From Stictocephala bisonia (taxonomy: Eukaryota; Arthropoda; Insecta; Hemiptera; Membracidae): 64,000 bases of DNA. Of the stretch, positions 32,976-45,972 are shown piece after piece. Both the position numbers and the translations under genes were made by a program. The notes below the pieces were generated by a model. It saw only the letters and a program-made list of their open reading frames with translations. It made no database searches and was not told the origin of the DNA. The stretch lies in contig JAQJVL010000423.1 in assembly GCA_035578905.1 (NCBI GenBank), positions 1 to 64,000 on the forward strand, in the 5' to 3' direction. Within the stretch, counting starts at the first letter, position 1. Every line of letters begins with the position of its first letter.

Positions 32976-34644
32976 TTTCCCCGTCTCAATAACTATGCTT
33001 TAATTAATAATTTAGCTTCTTTAATTCCATGTAATATCATATAACTAACGTATTTTTTAAAGGCTAAGAATTTTTTATAGTGGGTATAATATAAAAAAAC
33101 ACAAAATTGTAGCACTTTTGAAGTAAAGCTCAACTTTAAAAATTTATAAAACAAAAAGTACTAAAGATAAGTCAGCGAAACTTTAACCACATGTGAAGAA
33201 GGTTGTTTTTTCAGTCTTTTCAAATTCTATAATTTGTTATCTCTTAAAATGTTGTGTTGTAATTTTTGTAAACCCTTGCAGTTTAAAAAATGGCTGATCA
33301 CACAAACTTCTAAAACTGTTAAAAAGTACTGGATTGAAAAATAAAGTAAGATTATAAAACGGTAATTGCGATAAAGAGATCGTACGATTTTACGATAATA
33401 ATACGATTATCACATAATAATTCAACAAACATCAATGTGACAACACACGCGACCTACGAAGCCACCGGACGCGGTGTTGCCACGTCGTACAGCTGGACTT
33501 CCACCCCGTATTAGGGGACCTATTAGCTATGAATGACAGGTATACATGTTACAGCTAAAGGCTGACAAATCACTCACAGTTACTAGAAATGTGATAAGTA
33601 CATCCTGCAAATTACTAATATAATGGGTGGCTCTCATTTTCTCGTTACATGAGAAATTTACATAGTTGTAAATCCTGTAAATAAGTTATTTTTTCAACAC
33701 TTGTTCTTCACTGATAAGAAAGTATGGACTGATTAGCGGTAAACAAAAACTGAACAAAATATACTCACTCTATAAGTGAGTGAAAGCTGATCTATTCATA
33801 CTATTTTCGATAAGCAATTACGTTTATTAGATGTTTAAGAATTTGCCGTTCTGAGTGCATGTTTTATTATTACTGATATAAGTTAATTAAAAATTATGAA
33901 AACTATCTAAATCATTAATAAAATACAAAACTAATTACCATTGATAATAATATAGATATTAATATTAGACACAGTATTATCATTATCTTTCCTTTTCAAC
34001 GGTGCCGATAGCAAAATAATGAAAACAGAACTAAATATCGTAATTGTTACTTGAAATGTGTCCTGAAATCTTGAAGATAGTTTATTCTGTTGCGTGGTAT
34101 CATATAATGGATTGATTTTATCAAGTAAGCCTAATTTAAAATAAAGGAAACGTTTGAGGAAATGTTGGTTTGATTAACCAATTAAATAGTTTTTCCCGAT
34201 TACGTTTGAACAGGACAATTTAGATATGTAATTCTGTATGATCAATTAATCAAGTATTGACAGCATTAACGTCAAAATGCAACTGATTTTCCTAATTAAT
34301 TATACAGATATATGGGTAAACAGGTAAAATTACTGTATTAGAGTTTATGAAAGATAAACAAGCTTAGGCCCAATACGTTGATTTAAAACAAGATAACTAA
34401 ATGACTATCTCAACTTTATCCCTAAACATAAACTAATCAAGTGAAATGATCACCCCAGGGACATGTCAATCCCACATCAATGGTATACCCGTTTGGTCCT
34501 CCTTTTTTTATTTATAAGGCAGTAAAATGTGACTAAAGGGGAGGGGGTGCGTTTTCAAAACAGAGACCTTGCTTGCCGGTGACAATTGGGGGATGAAGAA
34601 AACAATCGGTCTTTGACCTGAGTTTTAGATACTTTATCCCCAGT

Positions 34645-35471
34645 CAGTGGCGTATATACACATTTTTTTCGGGGGGGGGGGCCGATCTTGGTTAAGCAAG
34701 TATTACCAAGACACATTACCGGGGGGTCCGGGGGTACCCCCCCGGGAAATTTTTCAAAAAGTAAACTCATGGAGATGTCATTTTACGCTATTCTAGCTCC
34801 TACAAAATTGGGATAATATTATGTTTTAAGTTAAAATGATATATGTTTATAATGTACACAATTATACCGATATCATTGTATAAGTTTAGAAATATTAATA
34901 CATTCAGACTAGCTTCCAGTTTGTAAAATAAATTAAGATCCAAGATGAGTGTATTGTTTTAGTTTTCAAACATATCAATCCCCGCCCATGATATGAGTTA
35001 TAGGCCCTAACTATTTTTAAAGTTATATTTATTTATATCTTTTTATTTTTATATTTATTTAGGGAAAAAGAAATCAGAATAAGACTAAAAAATAAATAAA
35101 AACAATAACACGTTAAAGAAATTTTACTTACATTTTGTAATATTAAATATTATGTCAGCTCTGAACAAAATCATAACATATTTACACTTTTGACTACTGT
35201 AAATCAATCAATAGTTCTGTCTTGCCACTTGCCGTCCCGAATGCATGGATCTGAAATCGCTGATGGCATGCAGTGAACTAAACTGCACTCATTTAAACAA
35301 ATTGCGTTTTTTATACTAGAAATCAGTTAGCACGATAGCAGCTGGTATGTGCGATGAATAACAAATAAAAATGTGATAACATTTTTTTTATTTATGGATA
35401 AACAAATATTTATTTTTGTATATTTCGGGGGGGGCCGAGGCCCCCTCGGCCCCCCCATATATACGCCACTG
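34645..35471. mobile_element. hAT-type non-autonomous element with 8-bp target duplication
   Basis: Ends CAGTGGCGTATATA and TATATACGCCACTG are exact inverted repeats, followed inward by G-rich tracts (34670-34680, 35427-35434). The same 8 bases, TCCCCAGT, stand on both sides (34637-34644, 35472-35479). An 8-bp duplication and CAG-starting ends define the hAT superfamily. At 827 bp with no transposase, it depends on a partner. The intact duplication suggests a fairly young insertion. Confidence 0.92.
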
Positions 35472-35644
35472 TCCCCAGTCCACATTCCACTGACCAAATG
35501 GCACCTTTTATCACATTTGAAAAACTAACTCAGTTACTTTAACCGTTAGCCAAATTTTCAACTAGTTAAAGTTAGAAGTTAAACATGACCAAAACTAACG
35601 AATAAGTTAAAAAGTTAATAGAAAAAGTAACGATTAAATTTAAT

Positions 35645-36760
35645 CCTTAATTATTTTTAATCGTTAATCCCAAGTATGGTTAAACTTTATCAGAAACTTG
35701 AATATATTGGTGTCCGTGGAACAGAACTGGCGTGGTTCAAAGATTACTTAAAAGATAGAAAGCAGGTAGTCTCTTTCAACAACCATTACTGTGACAAAAT
35801 CAGTTTTAAATATGGAGTGGTACAGGGAAGCACTTTAGGCCCCTTGTTGTTTTTAGTTTACATGAATAACATTGATAAATTAAATATAAATGGAAAATTA
35901 TATTAATTTGCTGATGACACTGCTGTGGTTTTTTATGGGGACACAGGGGAAGACCTGCCATGGTTTAGCCACTCTAAAGCAATGGTTTGATATTAATATC
36001 CTAACGATGAATGTGAATAAAACTAAGTGATGCCTATCGCTTTACGACATGGAGCTGAGCCACCAGTGGGACTCAGTCAAGCTACACGTGTGTGGCGACA
36101 CTACCAGCACTGTAAGCCTCTGTCAGACAATTGAGCGGGTCACGCACTATAAATATTTAGGAGTGGATTTTGATATCAAATTGAGATGGAAAAACCACAT
36201 TATCACATTAAAAATAGACTAAGAAAAATGATCTTTGCATTCTACCGGCTTGGTTATATATTGAATGAAAGTGAGTTTAAAATAGTATTCAATGCATTAG
36301 TACAGTCTTTTGCAATATGGCATACTTGCTTGGGGAGGTGCATTCAAAAGTATTCTAGATCCATTATCTGTAATGCAAAGTGCCATTGTCAAAGCAGGTT
36401 TGCACAGAAATAGGAGGTATTCAACCAATTTATTATATTCAGAAACTAATAATCTCACTATTAGACAATCATACATAAAAAATCTTGAAAAGAAAATACA
36501 TAAACATACAAAGATTTAATTATAACCCCAGTAACACATGATTATAGAACAAGGAGCTCACAGTCAGCACTCAAATGCCTCGTATCGTGAAAACAATTAA
36601 TTGGACAAATCCGTTCTTTATTCAAAATCAAAATCCTTATTGGGCCAAATTACCAATAACAATTTGCATTAGCCAAGTCATACTAATATTATCTAAAACT
36701 AAAGAGCATAGCTTGTAACATTTAATATGTGACATCACTTAACCTATATGAAATTACAAA
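35645..36760 (+). pseudogene. LINE reverse transcriptase fragment D (CR1/Jockey-like)
   Basis: Begins in the palm (MVKLYQKLEYIGVRGTELAW), then VVQGSTLGPLLFLVYMNNID and, after one stop, FADDTAVVF, the intact catalytic FADD (35911-35935). The thumb region follows (FNALVQSFAIW, 36276-36320) and a decayed C-terminal tail to about 36760. It is 5'-truncated, with a stop inside the active-site strand and later frameshifts. Confidence 0.82.
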
Positions 36761-39700
36761 CCTATAATATGTATATCACCTTCCTGACGTAGTGTATTTT
36801 GATTACGGAGAGAATAAGAAGTTTTATGTGAAAAATAAATGTTGAAAAGTTTTGACTGATAAATGTCAAAGTTTCTAGGATGTAAATGGATGGTAAAGTC
36901 AATATTCCTGTACTTCGAAAGATTTCTTTGCACGATTGGCGTCTGTCATATTATAAATAGTCCTCACAGCCCGCTTATTGCTAACATTATCTATAGAAAC
37001 ATTCAATAGCATTTGGTGTTTCTAAAGATACACGTCTACAAGTGGCCTGGCGCTGACAATGCTGAGTCCCTTCTTTGATCCGTCTACTCTGACAAATTGA
37101 CAATTCGTAACTAGCTGCTTATGAAATGTCAGCCTGACTCAGAGCCAGTACATGTGCATTTGTAATTCTAGGGTTAATATTCAATTAATTATAGTCCTTG
37201 ATATTTGTATTTATGCCTATATTTATATGTGTACATATGTATTTGCATTTATCTTTTTTCCGTGGTTCCGTCTTCTTTTTATACAGGCCTATTACTTACA
37301 ACTCCCCTCTAAATTAATATAAAAAGATTTTATGGCTGTACAGTCTTGAACTAGTTGTCAAACTCAAACCATCTCCTGTCTGTTCAATGTAATTTCCTCT
37401 CTTATTAGTTTTTAGATTATTTTTATCATACAATATTACTTTTTGTTGTTGTTGTTATCATTCATATGTATAATTTGTATTTTTATATTTTTAATTAATT
37501 TTTTGTACTGGATTATTTAATAGTAAAGATTTATAATACTTGGTATGATAGGGACTCCTAACCCACGCACAGACCATTCTGGTCCATGTGGGGAGTAATT
37601 CCTTTTTTACTGTAAATATGATTGTAATATTTTTATTGTAGTACTTCAACTGATTTGATGTACTTTTGTGAATTTTTCTGGAGGTTTCAGATCGAGAGCT
37701 TCAATTTAAGTATATACTTTAAGGGGGGAGAAGTGCCTCATCATTTAATGTCAGTGAGTGAGTGTGTTAAATACTACATTGAGCTTTATATTATACAAGC
37801 ACTTTTGAATGCTTGCCTGCAAACGTTCAAGTTGTATAAAATATATGAAATTCACAATTTTTTAATTATTATTTGTAAACATAAAAACATTTTAGTTTAT
37901 GAATTTAGGTTAACAAGCTGCGTATGAAGCAGAAGATTTGTCTATTTATAATGCCATTTATTTTTATCTTTACTAAAAGCATAAATTGTAATAATTGTTG
38001 AATGTGATATTACGATATTTATTTACAAATCCTCGTATATTTACAATAGATTTTTCTCATTGGTTTTTATTCTAACGAAGATAAAAAAACTTAACTAAAC
38101 TAATATTAATACATTTTATTTATTGTTATGAATTCGCAGTACAACAATTTACTATCATATTATCCACGCACATTTAATTAAAAAAATAACTTACTGAAAT
38201 ACTTCTTTGTAAACTACCTTATTTGTCTTTCTTTTGGGCAATTGTCAGGGAACTATTCATAGATGTAGTCTGTTTATGCTTACTCTAGAACAGACTACAT
38301 AATATTGATTATTTCCCGAGGGAAAATCACACTTCTATCAAATCTATACCTGCAAATATTAAGGACTGTCCTTAAGACTTATTGATTGTCATAGTACAAC
38401 ACAAATTAATAGGGAACTGTAATATTTTGTATTGGAATGGATAGTATGTAGGAATTAATTGGATTCTAGGATCAAGCAGCTTTGCAGCTTGATTTGCTGA
38501 TCAACAGAGAAACTATCTCTTAATATCTTGCATTCATATGCATAGATAAGGAAAAAAAGTCAAGAACTCTGCCAATGTAATAAGCTAGTAATAATAATTG
38601 TTTTAATAACATTTTTCTGGAGAACAGTTACTTGTAAACATGTAACATTGCATAATTTTGATGGAAAAAAGTTTCTGAGAAGCATGACTTGTGCTCATTT
38701 TAAAGTGAGGGATGTAGAAGAAACAGGATGGTTGACAGTCCATAGGATCAGAAGAGCTACAGGGTGGAGATATTTTCATAAGTGATGTTCATGTCACAGC
38801 AAGTAAGACGTCGAAATGGCCTTCTAAATTGTTTCCCCTGAACCGAAGACGTTGTTTATCGTTACGAAAAATTATATACGTAAAACAATTTTAATAAAAC
38901 AAATTTGTCAACAAATAAAAACAATACATTAATTAATCACATATGTAACAGATTTGTGTCATGTTTGTGGTTTTTGTATTAGCTGTTTTAAATAAATTAA
39001 ATTAATGCCAATGTTATTCTTATGGAAAAAATGGATCGTTTAGGGGGCTGTTTCTACCCCTTAGGAATAGAATTCCGAAAAATCCTTCATTAGCACGCAC
39101 AAAGACCACAAAAAGAAGTTACTGTAAACATTTGAAGTGGCTATCTTTTACAGTTTACGCTGTACGTTGGTTTTCAGATTGATATTTATGTATTTCTTAT
39201 GGAGAGGTGTACACTTTTTACAAAAACTCATTATTTTTGCCCCTCAATATTAAAATTTCACAAAAATCTTTTCTTTGTGAAGAGACCCTAAAACGAAGGT
39301 AATGTTAAATTTTCAAGTCCCTACCTATTTTGGTTAAGGCTGAGCACCGATTTTGAATTTTTCACTTCTTTTATAAATATTGATAGATGTCCTTATTCTT
39401 ACAATTCTTATTCTTATAATGTCCTTATACACCTTGGACAGTTCACTCTTTTCATAGTTCTTGCAGAAAATGTTTGCTGTTCCAAAATATCCTCATTTTG
39501 TCCACTGTTATGTCTTTTTAATACATTGAATTAATCTAAACAACACATTCACTAAGCAGATAAAACATTGTACAACTATTAACTAGGCTATTATTAATGA
39601 TTGATAAGTTGTGTGTTTATGTTGTAATTGTCTTAGTAAGAAAACCTATTGTACATGCTATGGTACTTGCAATACCTTTGTACAATACATGTGTTAAATG

Positions 39701-40615
39701 ATTTGTTATTTAGCTAAAAAGAATTGTAAAAACTGTACAATAATTATCAATCAAACTACAGTTTAATTGACAGGTGGATATATTATTACTATTTTAACGT
39801 TAAAATATTTTTGTATGGTTCAATTAGCATTATTTTGTTTTATTCTTCAATTGACTTTACAAAATACATTATTATTTTTTAATGTTTGGCTTTTTTTAAT
39901 AATAAACCACGTAAAGCTAATTTTTAGGATGCTGAACATTTGTTACAGCTATTTACATGACTTATAGTTGTCCTCAGTTCTTTAAGCGTACCTAGACCCA
40001 TTTTTACAATCAACCTCTTCAATTGTTAGTTATAATAAGTGTGGTAAACCAATCAATTTAAAATTTCAAACATTTTAGGAATCAAATTTTGACAAAAGCA
40101 GTGATTTTTAAGTATGTATTGATTAGAAGTTCAATAATTTAGTAGTTCCCCTTATTTTCAGTAGATAATTGGATTAAATATAGTAAACACATAAAAACTG
40201 TGACGTTAACCAACTATTAGTATTATTAACATATATGTTGTAAAACATGAATCGCAGCACTACCAGTACTGTCTATAGAATCGCCAATTGTTGAAGAGTC
40301 AGTTAGCCCAATATTCGTTCAACCAAAGTAGGTCGCACACACAAACATATTTGGCGATCGAGGAGACGTGGTAATTGGGCGTTTCCATTTGTAAATACTA
40401 TGAAATCAACTATACAGGAAATAATTCAGGAACTACATTGAACTGTGCCCGGGAGTACTCTTCCTTCATCCCAAAAAAAAACTGGACGTAGTGCCAACTT
40501 CTCTCGCCAGTGACGCATGACTTCTATATTTTCTTTCCCTTTAGAGCCCTCTTAATGAGCCTTTCAAACCTTCAGGTAACTGGATTACAGATAAATTATG
40601 CCAAGAACAAGTATC
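36761..40615. other. Intergenic between LINE D and the MTRES1-like gene
   Basis: AT-rich, no coding exon found. A stem (CCCACGCACAGACCATTCTG folding on GGTCCATGTGGG, 37571-37600) may belong to a LINE 3' UTR. An 11-bp hairpin (GTAGTCTGTT with AACAGACTAC) lies at about 38266-38302. Confidence 0.45.
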
Positions 40616-40631
40616 TACTCAGCTAAGAAGA

Positions 40632-40637
40632 TTTATT
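40632..40637 (-). terminator. MTRES1: Polyadenylation signal of the MTRES1-like gene
   Basis: AATAAA on the - strand, about 50 nt downstream of the TAA stop at 40688. It gives a very short 3' UTR and is the first hexamer after the stop. Confidence 0.6.
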
Positions 40638-40687
40638 AATTGACATAGCTAATTATACTGTATACATATTTATACCTAAGATACATT

Positions 40688-40891
40688 TTACTGAACAGGA
40701 CTGGAGTATTTCCATGGATGTGTTTGGTAATTTTCTATGTACAAAGTCTTAGAGACTTTGACCTTTATGAGTAGCTCATCTTCATCTTCGCCCTCCTTTA
40801 CAGACATAATTTCAACTCGAGACACATTTAGAAACTCAGAGTTCATTGGGCTTGGGCCTTTTATAAGGTCTATCTCATCGCCAATTCTCAA
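40688..40891 (-). CDS. MTRES1: MTRES1-like protein, last coding exon
   Basis: The acceptor TTGTAG precedes 40891. The exon opens in phase 0 with LRIGDEIDLIKGP, the final strand of an S4-like RNA-binding domain, followed by SEFLNVSRVEIMSVKEGEDE and an end of VSKTLYIENYQTHPWKYSS. The GDEIDLIKG and IENYxxxPWK blocks match insect relatives of human MTRES1 (C6orf203), a mitochondrial protein that binds RNA and supports mitochondrial transcription and ribosome function. No ATG is needed because the exon is internal to the reading frame. It connects to exon 44231-44159 in phase 0. Confidence 0.85.
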   Translation of the reverse strand: MRIGDEIDLIKGPSPMNSEFLNVSRVEIMSVKEGEDEDELLIKVKVSKTLYIENYQTHPWKYSSPVQ

Positions 40892-41060
40892 CTACAATCA
40901 AACAATAAAATCTAAATTAAAACTATCTATTTTGTTTATTTTAAAATAAACTATTTGAATATATTCCTAGTATTATATAGACTATGCAAACTTATAATCA
41001 TAAATTTGACAAATAACATTATTGTTATTTTTGTTCTCTTAGCCTATCTACGCCAGAGGC

Positions 41061-41221
41061 ATTTTTTACTGTCATTACTAACGTTGTTTAGGGACAACGG
41101 TCCAAACCCATCAAGCAAATGTTGGATGCCAAACCCATCAAGCAAATGTTGGATGGACCTCTCGGGATTTGAACATGTGAGACCCTCTGCATATAGAGCA
41201 GAAGTGCTAACCACTAGACTA
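41061..41221 (-). mobile_element. tRNA-derived SINE with 9-bp target duplication
   Basis: The - strand starts TAGTCTAGTGGTTAGCAC (box A) and continues to TTCAAATCCCGAGAGG (box B). A body with a 27-bp tandem duplication (CATCAAGCAAATGTTGGATG core) and an A-rich end follow. The 9-mer GCCAGAGGC flanks both sides (41052-41060 and 41222-41230). It lies in an MTRES1 intron. It is not a functional tRNA gene because the acceptor stem and anticodon arm do not fold properly. Confidence 0.82.
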
Positions 41222-41230
41222 GCCAGAGGC

Positions 41231-44158
41231 TTATTGGTACTGTTCATATAAGCCTTTTATGACCAAACATTTTGTATTTAATGGCCTATAATGTTACTTT
41301 TAAGACTCAGTTATATTTTGTATAAAGCAATTTGATAAGAATGTTAATTATCTTCTCTCAATGTATTCAGAATTTTCTCTCAGTGTTTTTTTTCTAGTCT
41401 GAAATGTTATATAGAAGTGTGATTTTTTTATTTCCTTAAATAAATATCAATCAAGACAGTTATTTTAGTTAGTTACGTACATGCAAGAGAAGACGTGGTT
41501 TTATGCAGTGTGTTTGACCTTTGTACCTTCAAGACAAGTAGTCCTGAAGAGAACCCACGCTGCCCAAGGAATGACGAAAGGCAGTCAGTTTACAGTAGTA
41601 CTCACGTGTGTTTACTACACGTTATAGCATTTAAGAATAATAAGTTTAATAATAATAATAAAATCCTCAAATTCAAGTACAATAAGATGCACTAAAATAT
41701 TTCATAGCTTGAAAGATAAGTATATATTTATTTAAGAGTTTAACAATTCAAAGTATATGCATAACTAATCTATAACCTAATAAAGACATATAATTCAGAG
41801 GGAATATTAGGGTCTTAAATTCAAAAGCCTGATCTGATGTTCATCACACACACAAAAAAACCTATCCATGAATAACCTGCTGTTATAATAGATAAATAAT
41901 GTTATTGCTTAATCCATACATTTACATACCACAGTGTTGTAATAAAATAAATATATAAAAATTCGGTTACTATGAAAAATGAAAAAATACTTTATTTACT
42001 TATCACTACAAACAGCACTGCACTACATTGTACACAACCAAATCTAGAAATAATTAATTAAAGCACAACTCGGTTTACAGCATCCAATGAACTCATCAAA
42101 CAGGATTTCAACATTTGGCAAGTAAAAAGCCATCTTTTAGTTTTTTCATAAATATGTTTTGAAGTTACTTATATTTTTTAAGCCAGATAGTAAATAACTG
42201 AACAATTTGGGTGCTATAAATTCACATCGTATTCATACATTTCTTGATATTTTAAGCAAAGGTTTCATATAGTATGTGAGAAATATAAAATGAGTTTGTG
42301 GTTGAAAATGATTTAACTTGTATTAATGCAAAAAATTACTCGAATAACTTTTATTATGTGGATGCAAGATCTGAGTGAAAGTTAACATTTTTGCAAATAC
42401 GAATTAGTAGGAATTGACGGATGTTGAAAACTGAGTCTCTTGAAACATGGTGTCAGTAAGGCAATGGACACTTATTAAAAGCTATTTTTAGGATTTTCCT
42501 TTAAATAATATTAAGTGGTTGAATAACAGATTTAGCAGCCCCGCCACTCAAAATTATACCAAAGGAGAGGAGTGGCAATAAATATGCAAAGTAAGCTGTT
42601 TTAGTCAATTTGTCAAAGAAGTTGGCGTGTATTTAGTTTTGGAAATGTTGAGAGTTAATATTTGATCTCACCACTTCTTTAATATCACAAGATCTCGTAG
42701 TGCATATAAACATACATCTCCTAGTTACTATTCGGTGTCAAAGGCAATGTATCAACGCCAAAGAGAAATAACTTGTATATATATATAAACAAGATAGAAC
42801 TGAGAGTGCTCCCTTGGGTTCACTGTAGCCCAAGGGCATACATCACTATCAACACCACAGACATATGTTACTTATTGCTTATTTGATGAGCAAGAGTTAA
42901 ACCACAAGTAATTGTGGCCCCTGACACCGATCACTAACCACAGTACAATATACACTAAATAAAATAGAACCTCAGTAGTCTGTATAAAACATGAAACAAT
43001 CAAACTTATAAGTTATAAAAAGTTAAAAGCTAGGAAAACAAGAGAGAGGAGTGTGGTCATTTTCGAGTTAATTACTTTATCATCATAATGCTGTTTATTT
43101 TATAACATCTGTTTTTATATTGTCGTCATGTTGACGTTTTTATTAATAAAAACCTTGATTACCATAAGGAAATTCTTTTATAACCTGTTTTTCAATCTTA
43201 TTACAGTGAGTGTGTTGTCAGTGAAAGTGGGTTTCTTAAACTATCATTTCACATTACTGTAGCTCCAAAAATTGTACACAGAGTAGAATGCACAAAGATG
43301 TCTTGAAGTACTGTGATGTTCTTAAAACTATTTCTTAATTGTTCAAGCTTACATAGAGGAGCTCCTGTGATACATATCCACAAACTGATATATTTACAAA
43401 TTGTATATACATTATATTAATAGCAATATAAAAATATCGCATATCGAAGGTAATTTGGTTACGTCTTTTTAATACTTAGATGGTATTTTTTAAAGGCTTC
43501 AGGTGTTTAACATTGAAAATGTTTATGTATTTGTCTTCTATTTCATCTTTTGTTAATTTTGTTCTCTTCTTCACCTAAATATTGTTTTTTTTATATAGGC
43601 CATAATACAATGTGTGAGCATATGACTGTATAATAACACATAATATGTGATGAAGCAGATATACTCTTGCTATATTTTTCTTAGATCATTCAGGTCCTGG
43701 GACCGTTTTAGAAAATCTAGAATGGGTAATATCGACAAATTTAAGAAGACTCGTAAAAGACATTTTTCATTAAGTCAACAAATAGATAAATAAATACAAA
43801 ATATGAAGATTTCTTATTTTTAAACTTCAGCAATCAGCCAACCAACAGTAAAAAAAGTTGTTAAATGTGTTTCTACTAATGCAGAGGGTCTGATTATGAC
43901 AACTGTAATGCCGTCAGCACATTGGGCCATTTCCACTGAATATTTCTTAGGTCGCAAACTTTAATATGAAATAACTAAGTCTGGGGGTATACTATTAAAG
44001 AAACAGTAAGTGGTGAAATGCATAATATTAATACAAACAGAGTGTAATCCACTACATATATAAATGCAGGATATTTTTGTTAATATTTTCAAAAAGACCA
44101 CCTGCCAGTTTTTAAGAAAAAAATTACAGTATTAAAAACTTAATCAAAATGAACTTAC
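41231..44158. other. MTRES1: MTRES1-like gene intron (between last two exons), no further feature
   Basis: Apart from the SINE, the 3.3-kb intron is AT-rich with no exon or transposon end recognised. Confidence 0.55.
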
Positions 44159-44231
44159 CTGAAAACTTTTTTTGGCTGGTTTCTTTCCATTTACCCTAAT
44201 ACTCCCTTCATAAAATGCTACCTCCACTTTA
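44159..44231 (-). CDS. MTRES1: MTRES1-like protein, internal S4-domain exon
   Basis: Only 73 nt, so easily missed. The acceptor TTTCAG precedes 44231, and CAG then GTAAGT forms the donor. The first base completes an Asn codon begun in the upstream exon, giving ARNKVEVAFYEGSIRVNGKK followed by PAKKSFQ. NKVE-x-AFYEG-x-IRVNGxK is the heart of the S4-like fold of MTRES1, the turn that contacts RNA. Phases on both sides agree with the flanking exons found 3.3 kb and 19.5 kb away. This is strong evidence that the three belong together. Confidence 0.9.
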
Positions 44232-44962
44232 CTGAAATGATCACATTACATCAATAACAAAGTCTTTTCAATAATAATAACTAGATTAGATTTATATTTT
44301 CCAGATTTTAACAGCAAAATTGTTACAGATACATAACAATAAAATCTTAGATTGTTATTTATTTAATACTTCACAAATATCACATATAACAGTACAAAAC
44401 ATGTCAATGTACAAGTATTATGTGAACTGCCATAATTTAACAATAATCTATTATAAACGAGTGGCCATATCTAGAAGGCTTTAAGCTGTTACATAAAGCA
44501 GGTAATCCAATGAGCCTACGAAACTAAAAGGGCTCATCTACACATTTGAAGAGAGAGTTTTGAGTTGGTTAAACATAATATATTTGAATTTACGCCAAAC
44601 AAAATTTAACTAATCAGTGAACTCCATAAATAGTATTATAGGGAAGAAAAAAATTGTGATGTAGCTATCTTTTAGGCACAATTAAAACATTTTTTAAATA
44701 TTTGTACAATATTACTGGAACCAATAGCGGTTTCATTGCACTCCTAGTAAATAAAACTGTAATTTGTTTTTCAATATAATGCAAGTGCTCTGGACACAAT
44801 GTTATGAAAAATAAAATAATGGTGTTTATCAATAATTCATTGACTATTTTTGAAAAATAGTATAAATTTTACTTAGGCATCTTGTACGAACAAACACAAG
44901 TTTTTTTAACAACTATTCAATAAACTTTAACAACTGTTGAACAAAAACAAGCAACAAAGTTA

Positions 44963-45238
44963 CATATTGCCTTCTTTCTATAAAAAATCAAAGTTTATAC
45001 AGAATGTAGAATATCCTAAATACAACTGGAAGATCAATACTGGAAAGACCCTTCCACCAAGGGCTGCACTATGACAAGTTCAATATGGGTGCAGTATGTG
45101 CATATTGCCTTCTTTCTACAAAAAATCAAAGTTTATACAGAATGTAGAATATCCTAAATACAACTGGAAGATCAATCCTGGAAAGACCCTTCCACCAAGG
45201 GCTGCACTATGACAAGTTCAATATGGGTGCAGTATGTG
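44963..45238. repeat. 138-bp tandem duplication, two nearly identical units
   Basis: Units 44963-45100 and 45101-45238 differ at about two positions (TATAAAA/TACAAAA and ATACTGG/ATCCTGG). It lies at the 5' edge of the host LINE. The duplication is far younger than the decayed LINE around it. Confidence 0.9.
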
Positions 45239-45972
45239 ACACATCGGAAGCCAGCCAACCTTATAGACAACTCCCGGAAACATCAGGAGCCACAAAAACC
45301 AGCAAATAAAACTGGACATCACCTCTGACCAGCTTCGGCAAAACCAAGACAGGAGCCAGACACACCTGCAAATAAAAACTGATAAAATGTTTAACTCCAG
45401 GCATCGATACCACTGCAACATACAACAGAACATCTCATAGGAGAAGTAGAAATAATAGAACAAGGAAGAACGTGTTCAGTGTCACTTTCCAAGCCACAAA
45501 ATATAAAGAACAAAATACTTCCAAAACAGGGGAACTTCAAAGGGTGACTATGATGCTGATGATATATTTCAACAAACAACACTAATGTAATGATGGGAAA
45601 CATTAATGTAGATATCCTAAAACAAAATTACCGGGACAACCACATTCTAAATAGGACTGTAATTAGATAGAACCTAGTCAGACTCGTACTCCCTCCAACA
45701 AGAATAACTCGCCAATCCATGACCTCCGTGTAAAAACTTGAAAAATGACAAATTGACACCAACTATGATTAAAGCACGTATATCTGACCACAAAGCCCAA
45801 TTGACCACAGCACAGTTTAAAATACAAAACAACACCTTCACCACTGTAACGTATGCAAAGACAATTAAAAAAAATCAATATATTAGGAGTCTTTTTTGAA
45901 AATAAAGATTAGACTAACCTATACAATTCTCAAAATACTGATGACGCATACAATAGTATCCTAAGAAAATAG
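45239..45972 (+). pseudogene. Host LINE (H), segment 1: endonuclease part
   Basis: Pieces in shifting frames read LMMGNINVDILKQN (the GDxNxD block, 45585-45630), then NLVRLVLPPTRITRQSMTS and, near the end, SDHKAQLT (45780-45805) and AYNSILRKI. The segment stops at AATAG (45968-45972), where LINE A begins. The same frame resumes at 52503 as DKIFKVKRVLELKAE, so 52498 onwards is the same element. Confidence 0.75.

Larger units (their letters stand above)
31676..34636. other. Intergenic; poly-A tract, perfect hairpin and degenerate motif repeats
   Basis: Contains a 20-bp poly-A tract (31791-31810), the hairpin at 32283-32472 and a set of degenerate repeats at 32618-32975. No gene is supported. 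Confidence 0.5.

Noticed and set aside
41140..41221. A tRNA gene on the - strand
   Set aside because: Boxes A and B are present, but there is no proper acceptor stem, and target duplications flank a longer unit; it is a SINE.
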